From: Ctenosaura bakeri
Taxonomy: Eukaryota; Chordata; Lepidosauria; Squamata; Iguanidae
Assembly (NCBI GenBank): GCA_948474755.1
Contig: CAOLHI010000247.1
Span: 248,001-312,000, forward strand
DNA length: 64,000 nucleotides
Reading direction: 5' to 3'
Position 1 is the stretch's first letter; each line of letters starts with the position of its first letter. The position numbers were made by a program, and so were the translations under genes. Of the stretch, positions 48,414 to 60,099 are shown in pieces. The notes under the pieces were generated by a model. The model ran no database searches. It had not been told where the DNA came from and saw only the letters and a program-made list of their open reading frames with translations.

Positions 48414-48916
48414 AGAGCCGAGTCATTCCTTTATATCGAGCCATTTGTTCTCACTGAGCATAGCATAACCTGTAGGTAAAATCCACCCTATAAAAAGTCC
48501 CCACTTTTGGGACTACCTCGGAACACTTTGGACTTTCATCCCGCCTTGCTGCCGGTTTGTCCAGTAAACTCCCCTCAGTGAACCACACTGAGCTGCAAGC
48601 TCCTCTTCTCTCCAGGACTACGAGACCAGGTGTCGTATTACCCATCCCCTAAAGCTCTCCATTTCTATTACTCAGTTAGTTAGTGTATGTCATGTCTTTC
48701 GTGCTTCTTGTCTTCAATAAAATGTTGTTTGTTACTTTAAAACCTTGTCTAGCCGCTCTCTGACCTGACGCTGTATACATAGGGTGAAAGGTCCTAGCTA
48801 AGTTACCCTGCCTCTCGTTAGCTTAAGAGAGTACCCGAGCTTAATTTCCCCATCTTGTGTATTTATTTGGTTATTTGGGCACCCCTCCTGGCACCCCCCC
48901 AACATACAGGGTAACA
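48414..48916 (+). mobile_element. 5'-truncated LTR of the same family as 46791
   Basis: Same words in the same order as the solo LTR (GGACTTTCATCCCGCCTTG, TTATTTGGGCACCCCTCC, GGGTAACA end). TATAAAA at 48489-48495 is kept where the other copy has lost it, and AATAAA is at 48716-48721. The 3' flank does not match the first copy's flank, so the two are not the pair of one provirus. Confidence 0.72.
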
Positions 48917-49320
48917 ATCCTGGAGTTTTCTTCCACCAAGAAGGCCCTCTTCCATGTCCCCACCAGATGTACCTGTGAGAGTGGTAGAGCAGAGAGAAGG
49001 ACCTCCACAAATGATCTCAAAACATGGACAAGCTCATATGGGAGAATATGGTCCTTCAGATAACCTGCACCTGAGTTGAACAAGGTTTTATAAGTAAAAA
49101 ACAGGACTTTGGATTGTGCTTGGAAATGGACTGTCAGCCAGTAGAGCTGTTGCAATAATGTTATGTGCTCTCTGTGGCCAGCCTCAGTTAATCTGTCTGC
49201 AACTGTTTGGACTAACTGAAGTTTCTGAATGTTCTTCAAAGGCAGCTCCACACAGAGTGTGTTACAGTAACCCATATGAGATATAACTAAATCATGTGTC
49301 ACTGTGGCCAGATCAAATAT
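48917..49320 (-). mobile_element. L2/CR1-clade LINE fragment (reverse transcriptase C-terminus)
   Basis: The minus strand is open for 143 codons and reads like the C-terminal LINE reverse transcriptase region: SHMGYCNTLCVELPLKNIQK, LQLVQ, LYWLTVHFQAQSKVLFFTYK. Catalytic domain absent; 5'-truncated relic. Confidence 0.8.
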
Positions 49321-49407
49321 CTATAGGAACAAGCACAGCTGGTGCTCAAGCCTCAACTGTGCAAACATGTTCCCGGCCTGTGATAATGCCATTTGTGCCT
49401 TATCTTG

Positions 49408-49987
49408 TAGCTATAATCCAAGCTACATCATTAACAAGGGGTTAATTTACCATTTCAGGTGGCAGAGGATTATGTAACATCAGGTGAGATACCCTTTGCC
49501 AACCAGGCCACATGAGCTATAGAGGTGCTAAAATATCAGGAACTTTCGGGGATCAGGGATATAAAAGTCTTACTGTCTTGTTCTCAATGTTGGTCCTTTG
49601 GAGATGTCTCCTGGTGATGCTAGCCATTGGAATAAGAAAGGCTGGTGTGCTAGCCATTGGCATGAGAAAGGCTGATAGAAGCTGTTCCCGCAATAATCAG
49701 TCTCCCACTTCTTTAGCCCTGGTAAAACCTTAGAACAAAAAGCCTTCTTTTAAGTAGTGAGGAACTGTTATTGTTGGGGAGCATCAAAGATTGCTGTTAT
49801 GTTTCCCTACTTTGTTGTCAGTTTCAACATGTCTTTGAATGGAATTTGTTTCCTGTAACTTTGCAACTTCCTAAACTCTTCCCTGAAGAAGGATGCTCCA
49901 ACATATGACACCCAGAACCCTAATGTTGTCCTTCTTTCTTTAGAATAAACTTTGTATAACTCTCAGTTCCACCTTGGCTATTTAGCA
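49408..49987 (+). mobile_element. Possible second LTR family (solo)
   Basis: GGGATATAAAAGTC (TATA-like) at about 49557-49570 and AGAATAAACTTTG (poly(A) signal) at 49940-49952, spaced as in an LTR. Ends not defined. Contains a 30-bp tandem duplication (49619-49648, 49649-49678). Confidence 0.3.
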
Positions 49988-50334
49988 CAGTTTGCCTTCT
50001 TCCTCAGGGAGAGGAAATAGGGGAATAGTTTTATTTTGGTTTGCTCTTATCTCTGCCTTCAACTGGGAAAGGTGTAGAAGAAAGTGCTGGAGAACATGTG
50101 GGTAGTGGGTAGAAGCAGGAAGCTCTTGTTGGCTACCCCTCTCTTCTTTGTCCAAAGGCTTTGTCCAAGGGCATGGCCACTGCTGAAACTTCAATAATTA
50201 AAATAGTTTAAAATATACTATCAGAATGATAAAATGTTTTTTTAAGAACCCAGTATAATTAAAATAGTACCACAGCCTCTTAAAAGTCCTTTCTTTAAAA
50301 GCATTCAGTTCTTAAAAGCTTTTTGGATATAAAA

Positions 50335-50530
50335 TGTCTTTGCCTGAAGGACAGTGTGAAGGGAGATATTCTAGCCTCCCTGGGAAGGAAGTTCCAGAGG
50401 GGCAGCCATCAAGAAGGCCCTGCCTTGTGCTCCCAATACTCCCCAGTGTGCCTGTGGAGATGCTGGGACTAAGAGAGGGGTTTCTCCGGAAGATCTCAGG
50501 GTCCAAGTAGGTTCATATGGAAAGATCTTA
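50335..50530 (-). mobile_element. LINE fragment, same family as 48917
   Basis: GGAAGTTCCAGAGGGGCAGC, CAAGAAGGCCCTGCC and GTAGGTTCATATGGAAAG are the inverse of the LINE 3' coding end. Confidence 0.6.
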
Positions 50531-51170
50531 TCTGTAGGTCTAGGAAGTTCTTCAGCTGTATATTGATGTTGTTCCATGTAGCTTTGGGAAATCAGCTCTT
50601 TTGGGGCATAAAGAACTGCAAAGGCTTGCATTTTCCACCATGTCAGAAAGTATTGGTTCCTTTCAGGAATCTTCTTATCTTCCATCTGGGGCTAGGTTTG
50701 TTTAAGTCTCTTATGGCCATAACTATAGAAACTGCTTATTCCACAAGAATCCTAATGAACCTATATTAGCAGCACCTGACATGAATGCAATTTATTTTAT
50801 TTATTTGTGTTTGTTGTATATCCCATTTATATGCCAGCAAAAGTGAACTAGATCTCTCTGCCTATAATAGAAATGTGGAAAAGAAAATTTAGGCAGCTAT
50901 GGCTTGTCATTGATGGAGTAGGTGGAAAGCCAAAGATACTAAAATTCTCTATTATATCAAATTAAATAGAGTGACAGAAGTTGTGGATACCTTAAGCTGT
51001 CATCTCACTCCACAACTCATTAGCTGTCCACACTCACAAACTCACCACTCATCTCTGTAACGTTTAACATTTCTTCTTGTGCAATTGTTTTACTGACTGA
51101 GGAAAAGAATCCAGGTGGTTTTAGCGTAGTCGTGGTCATGCCAATGATGTGCTCAGACTTGAATCACAAA

Positions 51171-51333
51171 CACTGTGGTGTAGTGATCAGAGAGTTGAAC
51201 TGAGAACTGTGAGATCCAAAGTCTATGGAGCTCTCTTTCTCTGTCTACCCTACTTCACCAGATTGTTGTAGGGCTAAAGTGGAAAACTGGAGAACCATGT
51301 TCATTCCATTGAGCTCACTGAAGGAAAAAAAAA
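51171..51333 (+). mobile_element. Sauria-type tRNA SINE
   Basis: CACTGTGGTGTAGTGATCAG (tRNA head), CAGATTGTTGTAGGGCTAAA and GAGAACCATGTTCATTCC, GAGCTCACTGAAGGA with A-rich end. This family is known from squamates. Confidence 0.75.
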
Positions 51334-51415
51334 TTATATTATTATGTTTATATTCCATCTCCTTCCAAGTCTAAGAGTCAAGGAGGTTTACAACACTTAG
51401 ACATAGGCCTTTTCT

Positions 51416-51858
51416 GCACTTTGATTTAGAGAAGGGGCAGAGCGTCCTCCAGCGAGGACGTTTGCACTTGGGGTGAACTGGGTCCGGACTACTTTATGTA
51501 TGTCCGGACTTCAGCCCGCTCCAGAATGCCCAGAACTGGTGGTTCGCCATGCTATTGAAAGACTGCTTAAAAGAGGACTTTCAATAGCACAGTGCGCCCC
51601 AGTCCATCGCTGTGCTAAGCGTAGATTTGCAGGCTCATGCCAGCACGAGCCTGCAAATCTTCCGGGGGTGGGCTTTAGGCTGGCGAGCTTCTCCGGTTGG
51701 TGGAGAGCCTCCACCCACCTGAAAGCGCCATTTTCGTCCCCAGAGAAGTGTGAAGCACGGGCACGCACTGCTCCGGATCAGCGTGGATCAGCAGAGGACG
51801 CGCGCCAGCCCAGTAAGTATCATGACTCCCCGTTTCCCCCGCAAGTGCGAAAAAGCCC
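51416..51858. mobile_element. MITE (GGCC-TIR family), 443 bp, TSD ATA
   Basis: GGCCTTTTCTGCACT and AGTGCGAAAAAGCCC ends; ATA at 51413-51415 and 51859-51861. It contains internal hairpins: AGATTTGCAGGCTC with its inverse at 51623-51660, and GCTATTGAAAG with CTTTCAATAGC. Confidence 0.78.
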
Positions 51859-52039
51859 ATAGCTAAAAGCTTTTAACCCATGCAAAAGTAAAATCATGAT
51901 TAAACTATTGATAAAATTAAAACCAATTAAAAACATAACCATTAAAAAGAAAACAGTGAATGGACAATCCAGCACATTGTGCAAGGCCCATTCACCTTGA
52001 GCAGTCAGTCTTCATAGGTCTGCTGAAACACAAAAAAGT

Positions 52040-52230
52040 TTTCCCCTGTCTGAGGAAAGACAGCAAGGAGAGTGTCAGTCTAACCTCTCTAGGAAGAGAG
52101 TTCTGGAGCCTGGGAACGACCAGTGAGAAGGCCTCCTACCATTTTACCACCAGATGTACCTTTGGGAATGGCATGACAGAGACAAGAGCCTCACCAAAAG
52201 ATCTCAATACACAGGCAAGCTCATATAAGG
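52040..52230 (-). mobile_element. LINE fragment, same family as 48917
   Basis: GAGAGTTCTGGAGCCTGGG, GAGAAGGCCTCCTACC, CAAGCTCATATAAGGAGA are the inverse of the LINE 3' coding end. Confidence 0.6.
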
Positions 52231-52714
52231 AGACAGATACCAGACAAGTTTCATCTAGAGATAGGGAGGCAGGGGGATATATAGGTGTTACAAGGGGGAA
52301 AGAGGGGAAAAACAGATGAAGCAAATAAAGGCTAAGATTCTACATCATTTCAGCATAGCATGAATGTCCACTATGAGAGTTATGTTACACAACTTCTCTA
52401 CTGAATACCAATGTAACACAACATATGTGGATCAATGATTAATGTGCGTAGCTGACAACTCATTATGCTACTGCAATGTGTAATGCCTAAAGACAATCCA
52501 TAGAGGCGATATACATTTACATGTTATTCTGTGCACTTTAATGTGCTATTGCATGCACAATGGTCCCACACATGCAACTCCATCTTTACCACCATCAGCT
52601 GCACATGAACATTGTACATTGTCCAAAAAATCACTCTGTATATATAAAGCAACCTACACTTGCAAATGTGTAGATTATTGGACGCCAACCAATAAATAGT
52701 AATTTAATGGACTT

Positions 52715-52740
52715 TTGTTGTTGTTGTTGTTGTTGTTGTT
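52715..52740. repeat. (TTG)n microsatellite
   Basis: About nine TTG units. Confidence 0.95.
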
Positions 52741-53204
52741 CTTTCTCCGTCTGATAAATAAACTTGTGGCAAGCACACATTTTAGCTCCTGCCCTTGTAC
52801 TAAAAATAGCTGACTTATCCACATCACCTGATATCCTTTCCTTGTGCTGCAAGTGAAATAAAGCCATTGAAAGGGCCTTATTAAAGGCTGAACATCTTGT
52901 GATAAAGATAAGAATAGCATTGGTGGGCAACATGTCAGCTATACAAAGCAGTCCCATTCTTTTATGTGTTCTGCAGCCATTGTTGAAGTTAGCCGCATAC
53001 AGTGGCAAGGAAGGCTTGCTTGTTTGTCTTCTAAAGATTGCACTTTAGTCTTAAGGTGTGCAAAAGATCCACCACTTTGCACAAACATATTCAGAACTTC
53101 ATGTGCCAGGGGAATTTGCCTAATGTGCATCTATGCTTGCACTAGTCTTGCTGAGGCGAGAGACTTTGGATGACCTTAGGGCTGAAAGAACAAGTAAAGT
53201 GTCT

Positions 53205-53232
53205 CTCTGTCTGTCTGTCTGTCTGTCTGTCT
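53205..53232. repeat. (TCTG)7 microsatellite
   Basis: Seven TCTG units. Confidence 0.95.
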
Positions 53233-53766
53233 TTCACTACACAAAGATGGCAGCTTTATATTTCCCTGCTTAGATTTCTAAGAAGTCTGTTGGCAGCAAG
53301 TATACAAAAGCTTGAAGATTCTGTATCCCTCCTTGTCCCAAGAAACAGCTCTGTTGGTGGGTTAGAAAACTACAAAGAACAGGCATCCATTGTATTATAT
53401 GGGACCGATGTTTAGGAATCTAGCATACTTCTTGAAAACTGAGATCTCAGCCCTTAATAAATTTGTGTTATACAATCATAGAGCTAGAAGAAACCACAAG
53501 AGCCATCTAATACAATCCTCTGCATTGCATGAATGCACAATCAGAATACTCCCAAAAGATTATTGTCCAACCTCAGTTTAAATATTGTTATTATACTGGG
53601 GCAGAGGTATACAACCTTTCTGGACCTAATTGTTCCTATACTAAGTGAACAAAAGACTTAATACATGAGGACTTTTTTAAAAAATAGCATGGATAAACAA
53701 TCTTTTTCTCCTAAGACTTTGAGTATTACTACTGAATCCACAGTTTCCTCCCAATTTTGTACAGAT

Positions 53767-54171
53767 TGCTGAGTGGTGTTGTGATTTGAGTGTTGGAGTA
53801 GGGCCATTTCCGCCCTGGCCTCTTATAGTGCTATTATTCCACTGTCAAAATCATATGGAATCCTGGGGTTTGCAGTTTAGGGAGGGGCCTAAACTACAAA
53901 CTCCAGGATTCCATACGATGTTGAAAGTGGAATAATAGCACTATAATAGACTAGTGCAGAAATGGCCTAGGACTCTGGAGGCCAGGTTTTAAATCCCCAT
54001 TCAAGTCATGGAAACCCAGTGGGTAGCCATGAGCAAGTCACATTTTCTCAGCCTCAGATGGATGCAAAGGCAAACCCCCTCAGAACAAATCTTGCCCAGA
54101 AAACCCCATGATAGGGTTGCCATAAAATTGGAAACAACTTGAAGGCACACAACAACAACAACAACAACAAG
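53767..54171 (+). mobile_element. tRNA-derived SINE split by a MITE
   Basis: Head GTGGTGTTGTGATTTGAGTG before 53801; body GACTCTGGAGGCCAGG to TTGAAGGCACACAACAACA after 53968. The MITE 53802-53967 sits in the tRNA-like head and duplicates TAG. Confidence 0.88.
53802..53967. mobile_element. Palindromic MITE, TSD TAG, nested in a SINE
   Basis: GGCCATTTCCGCC and GCAGAAATGGCC ends; arms with TATAGTGCTATTATTCCAC, GGAATCCTGGGGTTTGCAG and their inverse. TAG at 53799-53801 and 53968-53970. Confidence 0.9.
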
Positions 54172-54825
54172 CAACAGTGAGGAAGACTGTTCTGTACCAG
54201 GAGCTCTGGGGGAAGGGATAAGAGAAAAACCATCCCTCGAGCAGTCCTCATATAGATTGTTCCTTCTTCACTGGAGGAAAAGAATCTGTTTCAGGATCAA
54301 CAAGAGCTCCTTCATTTTGTCCCAGCAAGGAAAGAAGATTGCATGAAATGAGGGAGGGGCACATTCACATCCTCATATGCATAACCAGCATCATGTGATG
54401 CCTGCCAACAAGGCACTATATGAAAACCCACTGGCACAACTCATTAAATAGCTGGGAAGGAAAGTAACACCTGTTACTTGTTGGAAGGTCCATTGCTTTT
54501 CTGTTTTTTTAAGAAAAACAACAATAGGATTTATGATAGAATGAAGTAAAATGTTCCACTTCCCCAAAAACCCTGTCAAAATGCCTTTTAAAGTAATTTT
54601 TGAACATAACTAGACTCCATTATGAGTTGCACTAATAAAATAACTTCACTCTTCTTCTTTATATTGCTTTTGAACCACAATTTTGACCTGAATCCTTTTT
54701 GTAATCCCAACCAGAGTAGACCCACTCAATCAGTGGTTGAATGGTGAGTCAACATTTAAGTAAATCCGATTGATTCAATGAGTTTACTCTGGATAGAATT
54801 ACCCACAGAATTAAATTCAGGGTTA

Positions 54826-55124
54826 CAGAGGCGTATTGAGGTGGGGCAAACAGGGTGGGTGCCCTGGACACTAATGCCAAGGGGGTGCAAAAAAGCAGAA
54901 CCTCTTTCCATCTGGGCCTCGTCTGCTGCTGCCCTGCCATCCCCATCAAGATCATTCTTAGCCCGGTGTGGCGGCAGCAGCCCCTCCACTTGGGCCTGGC
55001 CTGCCACTATTGCTGCCGCCCCTGCCAGGGTCATTCTCAGCTGAGGGCAGTGGGAGAACAGCAGCACCTAAGGGTGCAACTTCCATGCTTGCCCTAAGCA
55101 CTGTTGAACCTAGATACACCACTG
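54826..55124. mobile_element. hAT-type non-autonomous element, 299 bp, TSD CAGGGTTA
   Basis: CAGAGGCGTATTGAGG at the left and the inverse of CAGTGGTGTATCTAGG at the right. A perfect 8-bp direct repeat CAGGGTTA lies at 54818-54825 and 55125-55132. The interior is GC-rich with no transposase. Confidence 0.88.
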
Positions 55125-55255
55125 CAGGGTTATGTCCTCATTATCAGCAAAGTAACTAATTAAGGGTTAACAGTGTAGTTTGTGCCTCATTACTTCCAAC
55201 CCTCTGTGAAAAATTTCTGGACCTCTGGATTAAAGAGGAAAACATATCCTAGACT

Positions 55256-55460
55256 AGGGTGGGGAAAGTGTAGCCTGTGAAACACATGTGGCTTGAAGAG
55301 CTATTTTTGTGGCACCGAAGGACAGCCAGGGGTCAAATAAATGACAAAAAAACTTTTTTCCCAAAAAAATTGCCCCCAAATATCCCCTGAAGCCCTCTGG
55401 GAGCATGGGGATATGTTTGTCACTTTCTGGGGGTTCTAGGCCATTTTAGGCTCCTTTAAA
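55256..55460. mobile_element. hAT-like remnant
   Basis: AGGGTGGGGAAAGTGTAGCC and CACATGTGGCTTGAAGAGC resemble the left end of the element at 27033. The right end is lost. Confidence 0.4.
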
Positions 55461-58410
55461 AACAAAAAGGCAGGGGGGATATATAGGTATTACAATGAGA
55501 AAAGAGAGGGGAAACACAAATAAAGGTCAAGATCTTGTGATCCTCATCTGGCATATTTTCATTGCAAGGTCTCAGATGACAAAAAATATTTTGCTGTGAG
55601 CCTGTGTTACAAGTTTCTCTCTTACTGCAGAGCATCCAGCACAATGAGCTACTAAAGATGTTAATTCTAGGATTAGGACTTCTATGTGCATTGTGGTCTA
55701 ATGGTACAAAGCCATATAATGTACTTGCTCATCTTGTCTTTTGTAAAAACATGAAATATTAGATCTGGAGTGTGAAATACAGTATCGTGCATTTCTGTGA
55801 AGATTATATGGCTGGTACTGGATCGATCTGTCATAGGCAAATATATAGGTTTAATATCCAAGCAGATTTAATATCTCTGTACAAGGGAACACTTTAGACC
55901 ACTGATCAGTGTAACTGTGCAATTCTAGAATGCTTTGAGTGAAAATGTGCCTTAACATACTAACCTTAAAAAAAGAAAGAAATGAACAGGAAGTTCTCTC
56001 TTCCTGTTAAAAAAAGGCTTATACCATGTAAAATGATTTGGGAGGAGTCTAAAATGTGGTAAAAATGCTCCCCAAAACCTTTTTAATTAATAAATCAATT
56101 GTTCTAGTTACCACTGCTTCCCAGGCTTTTTATAATATTCAGAGCTGAAAGCATTAGTCAATTAATTCAGAGCATCACATTATTATTTGCACATTTTGAA
56201 ATGTGAATTTTAATTGGATTTTAATCAGTGCTGCCTCATAAAAATGTTCTATGCTGCTGATGGTGTAAACATTGAAGATATTTTATTTCAGATTCCACAT
56301 TTAAGAAGATCTTGCAAATGATAATTGATGTGCTTGTGTTATTCAGCTACAGTGTTTAATAAATCTGACAGTTTCCTAACATTATCATTTGTAATAAGAC
56401 ACAATGTTTATGTTAACCAGTTAACAAGCCAGTTTTAAAACACCACAGTTCACAAAGAATTGTGGGAAGGTACTGTGTTACTGGGAAGGGTACCGTACTA
56501 GAACCATAATTTAAAAACATTGCTTTTGGAGCATAGCTTCCTGAGAGATTCTGGGAGATGTAGTCTAGAAAAATTAGGACCCAAGCTCTGGTTAGCACTA
56601 ATGATCAGGTCTGGCATCATCCCCTGGCATTCAAGGCAGCTGTCAAGGCCCAAGGTAGTTCAGATGACAATGCCTGCTATTGCCACTGGTCAGGACCCAT
56701 GGCTGTCACTCTTGTGAATTCCCGTTCCTTTTTCCCACAGTGCAGTGTCCTAGAAGTTCTGTCCCTCTGTGGCACTTGGGGTAAAATGTCTGCTGCCACA
56801 AAAGTATAGAATCTATCCTCCTCCCTCTTTACATATCCTCCAATATTTCACAGCTGATAAACATGGCCAAGCAACATTTGCAGCCATTTGATTTTGTCAA
56901 GGGAAACATTCTGCCTTTTCCTCTCCCGTCACTGAGTTATCTGAGTGCAAACTGCTTTTATACTTTGAATTCAGTTCGCACCAATGGAAGTAAGTTGAGT
57001 ACAAAGGGGGAAAGTGGAAGGATGAGAGAGAGAAACTAAGACATTTTAAACCCAATTGAAAAACAGAATGACAGAGGTTTAGTTGGGCTGTCCCTGCCGA
57101 ATTGGAACAGGTACAATGTATGCCATTATACAGATACCACATTTTGGACCAGTCAACTAGTTGTTTGTTTGTTGTTGTTTTGTTTTTTTTACACACCATG
57201 GCAGAATTTCCAAAGCATTGCATTGTGAGGAAATTATAACTTCAGTCATAGTTGCCGTTGGCCTATCAGATGGTATTGTACCAAATACTACTTTCTATCC
57301 TAAGATGGCTGTGCTAATGGCAACATAGTACAGCTGAAGTCCTATGGTCAAACAGGAGCAGAAGCAACAATAGATAGAGTAACATCATAGCAACATTGCC
57401 AGACATGCCCACAGCATCCCAATCAACCTTACCATTAGCTTGCAAGCATGATTCTCCCAGCAATAATAACTGCATGTTACCCATGCAAGAACAGCAATAA
57501 CCAATAGTGTCATGCCACTTACATATATTTCCAGTCTGGCAACCAAAAAGAAGCTATGGCTCCCTCTCTGTGCAGATTACCACAGTGCAGTAGCATCAGG
57601 ATTTCTCACAGTCAGGATTTATGGTTTTGATCAGTAAACTACCCAATAACATTGTTAGTCCCCCTTTTTTGGGGACTTTACACAAAAAAGTAAAGAGGAT
57701 CTTTAAGGACAATTAGTAACAGAAGAGGAAGAACCTTTTGAACAAGGAAGGCAATAGACTACAGGAGAGGAAAAGGGCTGTTCATGGAAAGCCATCAATA
57801 TTGAGAGAATAATAACCCCAGACCCACAGAAGAAGAGTAGAGGCATGGGGCACAGGGGGGCAGGCATGTTGCTATGGGGGAGGCAAAATGAGGGCAATAC
57901 CCCAATAAGAATTCTATCCTCCAAATGCAATGTTCTTTCAGTCTCCAAATGTTTAGTGTTGCGATAACTTAAAATTTCAGTTGAGTATTTGGAACAGAGT
58001 TTAGGCATCCAAAGAAAAATGACAGGCAAAGTTACTAAGAGCATGTGAACACAGCAAATTAAGAGTTGTAGATGTGAATGGGTTACAGTGTCTTACTTCC
58101 TACAGTGTTAGCAGACTGAAGGAAAATTTCATTTGAGAGGGCAGAATTCTTATGGGAGGGCAATGACCTCATTTTGCTCTACCTGTTAGCTACACCCTTG
58201 CAAAGGGCCTGCAAGGGTTTTGGAGATATGTAGGGGAAATTAGCAGATAGTGATCCACATGCTGTGCCAACAAGAAGGAATCTGGCTCCTACCCTCCAGT
58301 ATTCTGACCAATGAGTACAAAGGCACTGTGATAATTTACATGCAACAAGGGAAGCAATAATATCTTCTTTTATTATTGTTGGAAGCAAAGAAATATCAAC
58401 ACTTGTATAA
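55461..58410. other. AT-rich gene-free stretch
   Basis: 56440-56580 holds a diverged inverted-repeat remnant (GAATTGTGGGAAGG...GATTCTGGGAGATG). Otherwise nothing recognised. Confidence 0.45.
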
Positions 58411-58418
58411 AGTGATTA

Positions 58419-58480
58419 CAGTTCTCCCTCCACATTCACCGGTTTTGAGACTCATGGATTTGATTATTCATGGGGGGCTT
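58419..58480 (+). mobile_element. Left end of a Tc1/mariner-type MITE
   Basis: After TA: CAGTTCTCCCTCCACATTC, then GGATTTGATTATTCATGGGG, as at 42400. The right end is lost or lies in the following minisatellite. Confidence 0.55.
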
Positions 58481-58589
58481 GCCTACCCCATTCCCCTCTC
58501 CCATTCCCTAATGAAGGGAGAAGTTCTTGTCCCTTGTGCTTCCCTGGCCAGCTATGGTGCCGGAAGCTGGTGGGAGAGTGAAGTGGGGG

Positions 58590-59480
58590 GGCATCTCCTC
58601 CGCCCAACTCCCCTTCCACACAGCTGAGGGCTCCATCACATGGGGGGCGAGTGGCAGAGGGAAGTGGGGAGGGTGATCTCACACTCTCCGCTCTGCTCCC
58701 CTGCAATGCAAGATCATGCCGGGGGGGGGGTGGCAGAACAAAGTGAGGAGTGAGATTTCACGCTCCTCATCCTTCTCCAGTCCACTGCCGGTGTGATCCT
58801 GCCCAGGGCAGGGGTGAGTAGGATGTAGGGAGTGCAATGTCACACTCCCTCCTTTCCTCCAGCCCACCATTGGCAGGATCGCACCTGGGACAGGTGGGAG
58901 AAGCATGTGTGGAAGGCGATCTCTCACTCCCCGCTCTTCTTGGGCCCTCTGTCATGACCAGGGCAGAGCAGACAATTAATCACCAAATGGCAGAGCAGAG
59001 TTTACTCACAAGGCAGGAAAAATATCCAAACAGAATTTAGATTCCGAAGCAAACAAATCGAAAAGGCAAATCCAAGTCATAGTCAAACAGGCAGAGGTTC
59101 AAGGTAGTCAAGATATGAGAGAACATGGCACAGGGCTTCCACAACTGTAAAGATCAGTTGCTGACAGGTGGGAGAAGCATGTGCAGAGGGTGATCTTGCA
59201 CTCCTCACTCTTCTTGGGCCTGCCGCCAGTGCGATCCTGCCTGGGGCAGGTGGGAGAAGCATGTGAGGAGCACAATCTCATGCTCCCCACTCTTCTCCGG
59301 CCTGCCCTCCGGCATGATCCTGCGCGGGGTGCGTGGGAGAAGGATGGAGCTGGGCCCAGTGCCAGCACGATTGCACTCCCTGCACTTCTCCAGCCCACCG
59401 GCCACAGGATCACGCCCAGGGCGGGTGGAAGAAGTATGTAGAGAGTGAGATCTTGCACTTCCTGCTCTTCACCAGCTAGC
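58590..59480. repeat. Degenerate GC-rich minisatellite, unit about 80-90 bp
   Basis: Repeated words GGTGGGAGAAGCATGTG, GCGATCTC, CACTCCCCGCTCTTC, CCTGCC and GATCCTGCC recur about eight times. The array is interrupted at about 58950-59165 by unrelated sequence (TTTACTCACAAGGCAGGAAA region). Confidence 0.75.
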
Positions 59481-59859
59481 TACCAGCGAGTGGAACAGCC
59501 TTCCTATTCTGTTCATTATAGTGCTATTCTATAGCTTTACAGGCAGAAGAGCATGAGCATATGATTTTTCTGTAAAAAACATTGCATAAATACAGTAGTA
59601 GCATTGAAATTAGGCAGAAGGTAGAAAACTTCTTGGAGAAGAATAAATGCCTGACTTATCAGTGAAAGAAGAACAGAGAGATAGTTCTTGATGGATTCCC
59701 TTGAACAAATTGTTGTAGAGTGAGAACACTTTCGGAGATTTATTTCATGGTATTGCATGGTCTATGTTTTAAAGCCATAATGGAAAAAATGTCTTACAAT
59801 ATTTAACTATGTAAAGGAAAAGCTAAACTGGAAGCATTTTATTTAACCCGCTCCCAGTG

Positions 59860-60085
59860 GTGGAGCCTGGAGTGCATGGGGGGTGGAGGGGCATGGTTAC
59901 AGCATGGCAGTGTGCGGCTACAGTGTGTGGAGGCATGACTACATTGCGTGGTGGTGGGACTACAACATGAGAGGGTGGAGCTATGGTGTGTGGGGGCGGG
60001 GCTACATCAGATGAGGTGGGGCTACGATGGATGGAATAGGGCTATGACATGCAGAGGGTGGAGCTATGGTGTGTGGGGGAGGGCA
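59860..60085. repeat. Minisatellite, unit about 20-26 bp
   Basis: Variants of GTGGGGCTACAGTGTGTGG repeat about nine times. Confidence 0.8.
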
Positions 60086-60099
60086 AGAAAAGAGCTGTG

